Shown: in pieces, positions 7,233 to 11,433 of the stretch
Numbering within the stretch: position 1 is the first letter of the stretch
Layout: each line of letters opens with the position of its first letter
NCBI GenBank assembly: GCA_002399345.1
Contig: DHDL01000036.1
Location: forward strand, 55,888 to 67,320
Source of the DNA: Thermoanaerobacterales bacterium UBA4877
Lineage (GTDB): Bacteria; Bacillota; Thermoanaerobacteria; Thermoanaerobacterales; UBA4877
Direction: 5' to 3'
DNA length: 11,433 bases
Position numbers and translations under genes: made by a program
Notes under the pieces: model-generated
The model's database searches: none
Told to the model about the DNA's origin: nothing
What the model saw: the letters and a program-made list of their open reading frames with translations, nothing else

Positions 7233-7432
7233 TATTCCCGACATAGTATCACAACCTATTGTGTTAGTAGTTATGCTCGGATTGATATTTCACATAACAC
7301 AGTTAAACTATTATATGCCGGATATGATGCAATTGATTTTTAAGATGCCAAAGTATGGAGAACTTTGAGTACGTTAAGCAAACGTTTTACCAAATGGTGG
7401 GTTGTTCAAATTTTGAGTTGGAGGAATACATA

Positions 7433-8851
7433 ATGGATGAGCTAGTTTCAAATGATTTATTGAATGAAGTACTCAATATGTCCAACGAAGGTTTTCTTAT
7501 AGCAGACAAGGACGGCGTGATTAGGAATGTCAATAAGGCCTGGTTAAATTTGTGTGCAGACAGCGTCCCTAACAACCTGACCATCGGGTCGAATGTGCAT
7601 GAAATGGATGAGTATATAGTAGACCATGTTACAACTCGGTCTGTTGCCAGCTGTGTCCTTGAAACGAAAAAGCCCTATTCATGCGTATACTCTCCTATGG
7701 ATAAAAGGGTAATTTGGTCAAATGGGAAACCCATTTTTGACGATGATGGCAATTTGACTTTCATAGTAGTCAATGTCAATGATATCAGTGAAATATTAAA
7801 GCTGCGGGACCAAATTGAGGATTTTGACACCATTCGAAAGCTTTATAACGAGTTTATGCGGTCCCATGTATTAGTTGCGCAGAATCCCGTGCAAGCTGAC
7901 CCCAAGATGCAGGAGCTTTACAAGAAATGTTTGACGATCAGTAACACTGATGTTACTGTCATGCTAATGGGTGCATCCGGCGTTGGAAAAGAAGTAGTGG
8001 CAAACTTTATTCATAATCATAGCCAACGCAAGGGCAAGCCCTTCTTGTCTATCAATTGTGGTGCCATACCGGAGAATCTCATTGAATCAGAATTATTCGG
8101 ATATGTTCCGGGAGCGTTTACAGGTGCAAATAAGGGAGGTAAGAAAGGTATCTTTGAGGCTGCGAATACAGGAACTCTTTTGTTGGATGAGATTGGTGAG
8201 ATGCCGAAGGATATGCAGGTCAAACTATTGCGAGTGCTTGAGACGAATACGGTTACCCCTATAGGGTCAACCAAAGGAATTCCCTTTGACGTTCGTATTA
8301 TTGTTGCAACGAACCGTAATCTTAAAGAAATGGTTAAAGTGGGAAAGTTCCGCAGTGATCTGTATTACAGGATCAATGTAATCAATATCTTTATTCCTCC
8401 TTTGTGCGAGAGGCCAGACGATATAGAGGCGTTGGCTTTATATTTCCTACGCATATTTAATCTTCAATATTACAGCAACAGCAATATAAAAAGCCTTTCC
8501 CCGGACCTTATCCAAAGAATGAAATCCTATTCCTGGCCGGGCAATGTCCGGGAGCTTCGTAATATTATAGAACAAATGGTTATTCTTTCAAAGGAAGACG
8601 TTATAGAGCAGCGGTTCTTTGATTCCATTATACAGAGTAATGTTCAGGTGGAAAGCCCTTCAATTGTCTCTGTACATCAAATTGCAAAGCTTGACGACAT
8701 CATTGAGGAAAGCGAAAGGCAACTCTTTAAAATGGTTGCAAAAACAAAAAAATCTACCAGGGAGATTGCTAAGTTGCTCAATGTATCACAGACGACCGTT
8801 GTACGGAAGCTGAGAAAATATTCGGACGAAACTTCTACAGATAAAGGCTGA
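7433..8851 (+). CDS. Sigma-54-dependent activator, PAS-AAA+-HTH
   Basis: A 472-residue bacterial enhancer-binding protein that would remodel RNA polymerase-sigma-54 closed complexes using ATP. In order: a PAS sensor domain (about 8-118, beginning LLNEVLNMSNEGFLIADKDG), a helical linker (119-150), the AAA+ domain (about 152-385) with Walker A GASGVGKE (180-187), the sigma-54-contacting GAFTGA loop (227-232), Walker B LLLDEIGE (249-256) and arginine-finger region FRSDLYYR (306-313), then a C-terminal helix-turn-helix (TREIAKLLNVSQTTVVRKL, 442-460) of Fis/TyrR type. There is no receiver domain, so it probably responds to a ligand bound by PAS rather than to a kinase. The frame is open to an ATG at 7355 (498 residues), but that lacks a ribosome site; the ATG at 7433 has GGAGG 8 bases upstream. 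Its position beside two predicted -24/-12 promoters makes it the likely regulator of the hydrolase locus. Confidence 0.93.
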   Translation: MDELVSNDLLNEVLNMSNEGFLIADKDGVIRNVNKAWLNLCADSVPNNLTIGSNVHEMDEYIVDHVTTRSVASCVLETKKPYSCVYSPMDKRVIWSNGKPIFDDDGNLTFIVVNVNDISEILKLRDQIEDFDTIRKLYNEFMRSHVLVAQNPVQADPKMQELYKKCLTISNTDVTVMLMGASGVGKEVVANFIHNHSQRKGKPFLSINCGAIPENLIESELFGYVPGAFTGANKGGKKGIFEAANTGTLLLDEIGEMPKDMQVKLLRVLETNTVTPIGSTKGIPFDVRIIVATNRNLKEMVKVGKFRSDLYYRINVINIFIPPLCERPDDIEALALYFLRIFNLQYYSNSNIKSLSPDLIQRMKSYSWPGNVRELRNIIEQMVILSKEDVIEQRFFDSIIQSNVQVESPSIVSVHQIAKLDDIIEESERQLFKMVAKTKKSTREIAKLLNVSQTTVVRKLRKYSDETSTDKG

Positions 8852-8867
8852 AATGATTTAAATATGG

Positions 8868-8905
8868 TGCGGCGCTCTTCCACATAGTGTGGGAGTAGTG
8901 CCGCA
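8868..8905. terminator. Shared convergent hairpin terminator
   Basis: A long near-perfect hairpin lies between the stop of the activator (8851, plus) and the stop of the dehydratase-activator gene (8912, minus). Bases 8868-8884 pair with 8888-8905, giving 17 pairs with two G-U pairs, one bulged T (8896) and a 3-base loop (8885-8887). The flanks hold only short T-rich runs on either strand, so termination efficiency is uncertain, but the position fits a bidirectional terminator. Confidence 0.7.
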
Positions 8906-8911
8906 ATTATT

Positions 8912-9703
8912 CTATGGATGGACCTTTGTATTTCTAGCTCGCTGAAGAGAAAACAGTGCGGCACCCAGTGCGCCCGTTAATTGGGGGTTGGGTGGTATTA
9001 CCAGCTTTTCTTCTAATTCTCGTTCCAGCGAGCGTATGATTCCGGTGTTTTGTGCTACCCCGCCGGTAAGTGCTACTTTGGGTTTTATACCATTACGAAA
9101 AGCGAGTCCTGCAACACGTCTGGACACAGATTCATGAATCCCTGCGATGACATCCGGAATGGCACAGCCTGCGGCTAATTTTGAGATTACTTCCGATTCG
9201 GCAAAAACCGTACAAGTATTGCTTATTGTCAATGTTTTTTCTGCAAGAGCGTCCATATCACCCATACTGGATATGTCAACGTCAAGAACTTTACTCATTA
9301 CATCTAAAAATCGTCCAGTTCCGGCAGCACATTTGTCGTTCATTGTGAAATTTTGCATGATACCTTTGCCATCCACCCGAGTGACCTTGGTATCTTGACC
9401 GCCGATATCAATAATCGTACGGACTTCCGGACAAAGGAAATGAACCCCCTTGGCATGGCAAGAAATTTCACTGATTTGTTCATTTGCCCCACCAAAATGA
9501 ACCCTGCCGTATCCGGTGGCTATTATCCAGGTAATGTCCGATTGTTTCAAGCCGGTTGATTTGTAAAATTGATCGATAGCCTGATCAACACCCGACGTAC
9601 CTGTGCCAAGCTGAACCACACTGCTTCCTACAACATCTTTGTCTTGATCAATGGCGACGAGTTTTGTTGCGGACGATCCTATATCAATGCCTAAATATAC
9701 CAT
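8912..9703 (-). CDS. 2-hydroxyacyl-CoA dehydratase activator ATPase (HgdC/BadF family)
   Basis: A 263-residue ASKHA-fold ATPase of the BadF/BadG/HgdC family. Such proteins carry a [4Fe-4S] cluster at a homodimer interface and use ATP to inject an electron into 2-hydroxyacyl-CoA dehydratases or benzoyl-CoA reductases. Evidence is the phosphate-binding N-terminus YLGIDIGSSATK (3-14), IIDIGGQDTK (97-106), the cluster cysteines C125 (NDKCAAGTGRF) and C164 (SNTCTVFAESEV), and the adenosine motif ALTGGVAQN (about 211-219). Length is typical. GGGAGGAAAA precedes the ATG. It is 148 bases downstream of the thiolase gene and is the last gene of the minus-strand group. The dehydratase subunits it would normally serve are not in the window. 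Oxygen sensitivity of the family implies an anaerobe. Family is sure; partner enzyme unknown. Confidence 0.93.
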   Translation of the reverse strand: MVYLGIDIGSSATKLVAIDQDKDVVGSSVVQLGTGTSGVDQAIDQFYKSTGLKQSDITWIIATGYGRVHFGGANEQISEISCHAKGVHFLCPEVRTIIDIGGQDTKVTRVDGKGIMQNFTMNDKCAAGTGRFLDVMSKVLDVDISSMGDMDALAEKTLTISNTCTVFAESEVISKLAAGCAIPDVIAGIHESVSRRVAGLAFRNGIKPKVALTGGVAQNTGIIRSLERELEEKLVIPPNPQLTGALGAALFSLQRARNTKVHP

Positions 9704-9851
9704 TCATTTTCCTCCCAAATTTGTAAATGTGTCTACTTCCCTGCGGTGATTAGATGGCCGTTACCCGAATCACTTAAATATTGATGGAATAGGGGGGCAC
9801 CGCCTTTTTTTATATGACGAAAGCTTCCCCACGTTCCATAAGTCCCATTTG
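9704..9851. other. Spacer between thiolase and dehydratase-activator genes
   Basis: This 148-base gap is wide compared with the 16-base gap between the preceding two genes, so the activator gene may have its own promoter or processing signal. A 6-bp dyad GTGATT (9746-9751) / AATCAC (9768-9773) is present. No convincing terminator, -24/-12 promoter or gene was found in it. Confidence 0.4.
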
Positions 9852-11039
9852 CTATAGCATCTCGTAGATACCGGCCGCTCCCATGCCGCCACCGATACAC
9901 ATGCTTACAATTCCTTTTTTCCCTTTTCTCAGTTCACGTCTGCGCATCTCGTAAAGCAGTTTTACCGTCAGAGCCGCACCGGTGCAACCGAGAGGATGAC
10001 CCAATGCGATGGCGCCTCCATTAACGTTTACTTTTTTCATATCCAGTTTAAGAGCTTTGATGCAAGCTACCGCTTGAGAGGCAAAAGCTTCGTTAAGCTC
10101 AATCAGATCAATATTGTCAAGGGCCAGGCCGGTACGTTTGAGTACCTTTGGAATGGCATACATCGGCCCTATACCCATGGTCTCGGGTGGAACACCTACA
10201 ACGTTGAAGCCTATGAGCTTTGCAATAGGTTTATAACCAAGCTCTTCAGCTTTTTCTTTTGACATAAGTATACATATAGCAGCGCCATCACTGGTTTGCG
10301 ACGAATTACCCGCTGTCACACTTCCATTAACTTTAAAACACGGACGCAGTTTAGCTAAAATTTCTAAGGAAGTTCCGGGGCGGATTCCTTCATCTTGGTC
10401 AAATATTATTTGCTTGGAAACTGTGTTCCCGTTGGCGTCCTTAGTAATGGTATCGGCTTTGACCGGTATGATTTCCTCCGCAAATTTACCACTTTCCCGA
10501 GCGGCCAGTGCCCTCTCGTGGCTGATAACTGCAAGCTCATCTTGCTCCATGCGGCTGATGCCGTATTTTTCCGCAACGTTTTCAGCCGTTATACCCATTG
10601 AATCATAAACATGCGGGTTATTACTTGCCATATATGGGTCTGGATCTGGAATATTACCGCCCATAGGAATCAGGCTCATGGATTCCACACCGCCTGCAAT
10701 AATAATATCACTTTGTCCCATGGATATAGCGTTGGATGCTGTGGCAATTGCCTGAAGACCGGAGGAGCAGAACCTGTTCACAGTTTGGCCAGGTACTTGA
10801 TTACCAAGCCCGGCTTCCAAAGCCACAATACGACCCATGTTCATTCCCTGTTCGGCCTCCGGGAAAGCGCATCCTAATACAAGGTCATCAATTTGATCTT
10901 TTGGCAATCCGGGTAGCCGGTTGATAACACTTTTTATTACTTGAGTGGCAAGATCCTCGGGACGTGTGTATTTTAGGGTGCCCCTGGGTGCCTTCCCAAT
11001 AGCGGATCTGCCTAATGCGACAATTACTGCTTCAGACAT
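9852..11039 (-). CDS. fadA: Acetyl-CoA acyltransferase (thiolase, FadA-like)
   Basis: A 395-residue thiolase of the degradative/biosynthetic thiolase family, expected to cleave 3-ketoacyl-CoA with CoA to acetyl-CoA and a shortened acyl-CoA, or to run in reverse. The catalytic residues are visible: nucleophilic C91 in [12 protein letters not shown]348 in [15 protein letters not shown] and C381 in [12 protein letters not shown]. The glycine-rich C-terminus is typical. The start was set to the ATG at 11039 because AAAGGAGTG lies 7 bases upstream and the protein then begins [17 protein letters not shown], the normal thiolase N-terminus; a longer frame to 11072 would overlap the preceding gene. 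It follows the FadN-like gene by 16 bases, so the two are almost certainly one operon and form the multienzyme pair of beta-oxidation. Chain-length preference cannot be read. Confidence 0.93.
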   Translation of the reverse strand: MSEAVIVALGRSAIGKAPRGTLKYTRPEDLATQVIKSVINRLPGLPKDQIDDLVLGCAFPEAEQGMNMGRIVALEAGLGNQVPGQTVNRFCSSGLQAIATASNAISMGQSDIIIAGGVESMSLIPMGGNIPDPDPYMASNNPHVYDSMGITAENVAEKYGISRMEQDELAVISHERALAARESGKFAEEIIPVKADTITKDANGNTVSKQIIFDQDEGIRPGTSLEILAKLRPCFKVNGSVTAGNSSQTSDGAAICILMSKEKAEELGYKPIAKLIGFNVVGVPPETMGIGPMYAIPKVLKRTGLALDNIDLIELNEAFASQAVACIKALKLDMKKVNVNGGAIALGHPLGCTGAALTVKLLYEMRRRELRKGKKGIVSMCIGGGMGAAGIYEML

Positions 11040-11055
11040 AATATCACTCCTTTTC

Positions 11056-11433
11056 TTAGTTGCGTATAGCATGATGTGTCTTCACCATGCCGAAAATCCG
11101 TTCCTGGGTTTTGGGTTCTTTTGTAAGCTCACAAAAACCTTCACGTTCCAGTCCTAATAACTCACCTTCTGTAAGCAGGGTACCCTTAGGTACATCACCT
11201 CCTGTTAAAGCTCGTGCAACCTTAAGGCCGATATTACAGTCGGTTTCAGAAATATATCCGGTATGTTGCATCGTTTTGAGACTAATCTCGGCGTTTGCAA
11301 ATCCGCTGCGGCCGGTAACCTTTATTAGCTGTGCTGTTTTTTGGCGGTATCCGTCTTTTGCCATTTGAAGGACTTCTTCTTTGGCACGCTGTGCAAGATC
11401 ATCAATTTGCATAATGATTATATCTGTCGGCTG
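11056..11433 (-). CDS. fadN: 3-hydroxyacyl-CoA dehydrogenase / enoyl-CoA hydratase (FadN-like), C-terminal part
   Basis: The last 125 codons of a larger gene cut by the right edge of the window. The frame stays open from an internal ATG at 11412 to base 11433, adding QPTDIII before it. Segments such as ALTGGDVPKGTLLTEGELLGLEREGF and ELTKEPKTQERI, ending in a HHAIRN variant of the usual KPLRN tail, match the C-terminal domain of Firmicute FadN-type multifunctional proteins. These hydrate enoyl-CoA and oxidise 3-hydroxyacyl-CoA with NAD. The catalytic domains lie outside the window, so they cannot be checked. Tight spacing to the thiolase supports the beta-oxidation assignment. Confidence 0.82.
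   Translation of the reverse strand, partial: QPTDIIIMQIDDLAQRAKEEVLQMAKDGYRQKTAQLIKVTGRSGFANAEISLKTMQHTGYISETDCNIGLKVARALTGGDVPKGTLLTEGELLGLEREGFCELTKEPKTQERIFGMVKTHHAIRN

Noticed and set aside
7278..7296. A CGGATTGATATTTCAC stretch resembling the operon's -24/-12 promoter, upstream of the activator gene.
   Set aside because: The -12 GC is missing (CA at the expected place), and a good sigma-A promoter already exists at 7122-7150.
9810..9851. A 13-codon frame after the thiolase TAG stop, in the same frame and with a UAG-CAA context that can be leaky in some viral genes, suggesting readthrough.
   Set aside because: The thiolase already ends with the normal family C-terminus, the extension is short and matches nothing recognised, and leakiness of this context is not established for bacteria.

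Overview
The window looks like chromosomal DNA of an anaerobic, low-to-moderate GC Firmicute of the Clostridia type. The evidence is strong AGGAGG-type ribosome binding sites, AT-rich spacers, a sigma-54 activator, and a 2-hydroxyacyl-CoA dehydratase activator beside beta-oxidation genes. The species cannot be named from this sequence.

Left and centre (1-6824): a D-peptide / N-acyl-D-amino-acid catabolic locus. A serine hydrolase of the S12 beta-lactamase-like family (60-1535, minus) is divergent from a four-gene plus-strand operon: APC amino acid permease (1881-3278), DmpA-like P1 aminopeptidase (3282-4310), DppA-like M55 D-aminopeptidase (4325-5122) and D-aminoacylase (5173-6768). The operon ends in a strong intrinsic terminator (6786-6824). 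The 345-base divergent spacer carries a good -24/-12 (sigma-54) promoter facing each way (1580-1596 minus, 1817-1833 plus). A 12-mer, TTATAACTTACA, lies midway between them at 1703-1714.

Centre-right (6825-8851): a roughly 600-base non-coding stretch with a good sigma-A promoter (7122-7150) and a second copy of the same 12-mer, here inside a perfect 8-bp dyad (7207-7232). It precedes a PAS-AAA+-HTH sigma-54 enhancer-binding activator (7433-8851). The simplest reading is that this activator senses a ligand, binds the 12-mer/dyad, and switches on both sigma-54 promoters. The permease would import a peptide or acylated amino acid, and four structurally unrelated cytoplasmic hydrolases, all from families associated with D-residues or unusual amide bonds, would break it down.

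Right (8868-11433): a minus-strand lipid or acid CoA module, convergent with the activator across a shared long hairpin. It holds the C-terminal end of a FadN-type 3-hydroxyacyl-CoA dehydrogenase (cut by the window edge), a FadA-type thiolase, and a BadF/HgdC-type ATPase that activates 2-hydroxyacyl-CoA dehydratases. No dehydratase subunit is present in the window. No RNA genes, insertion sequences or CRISPR arrays were seen.
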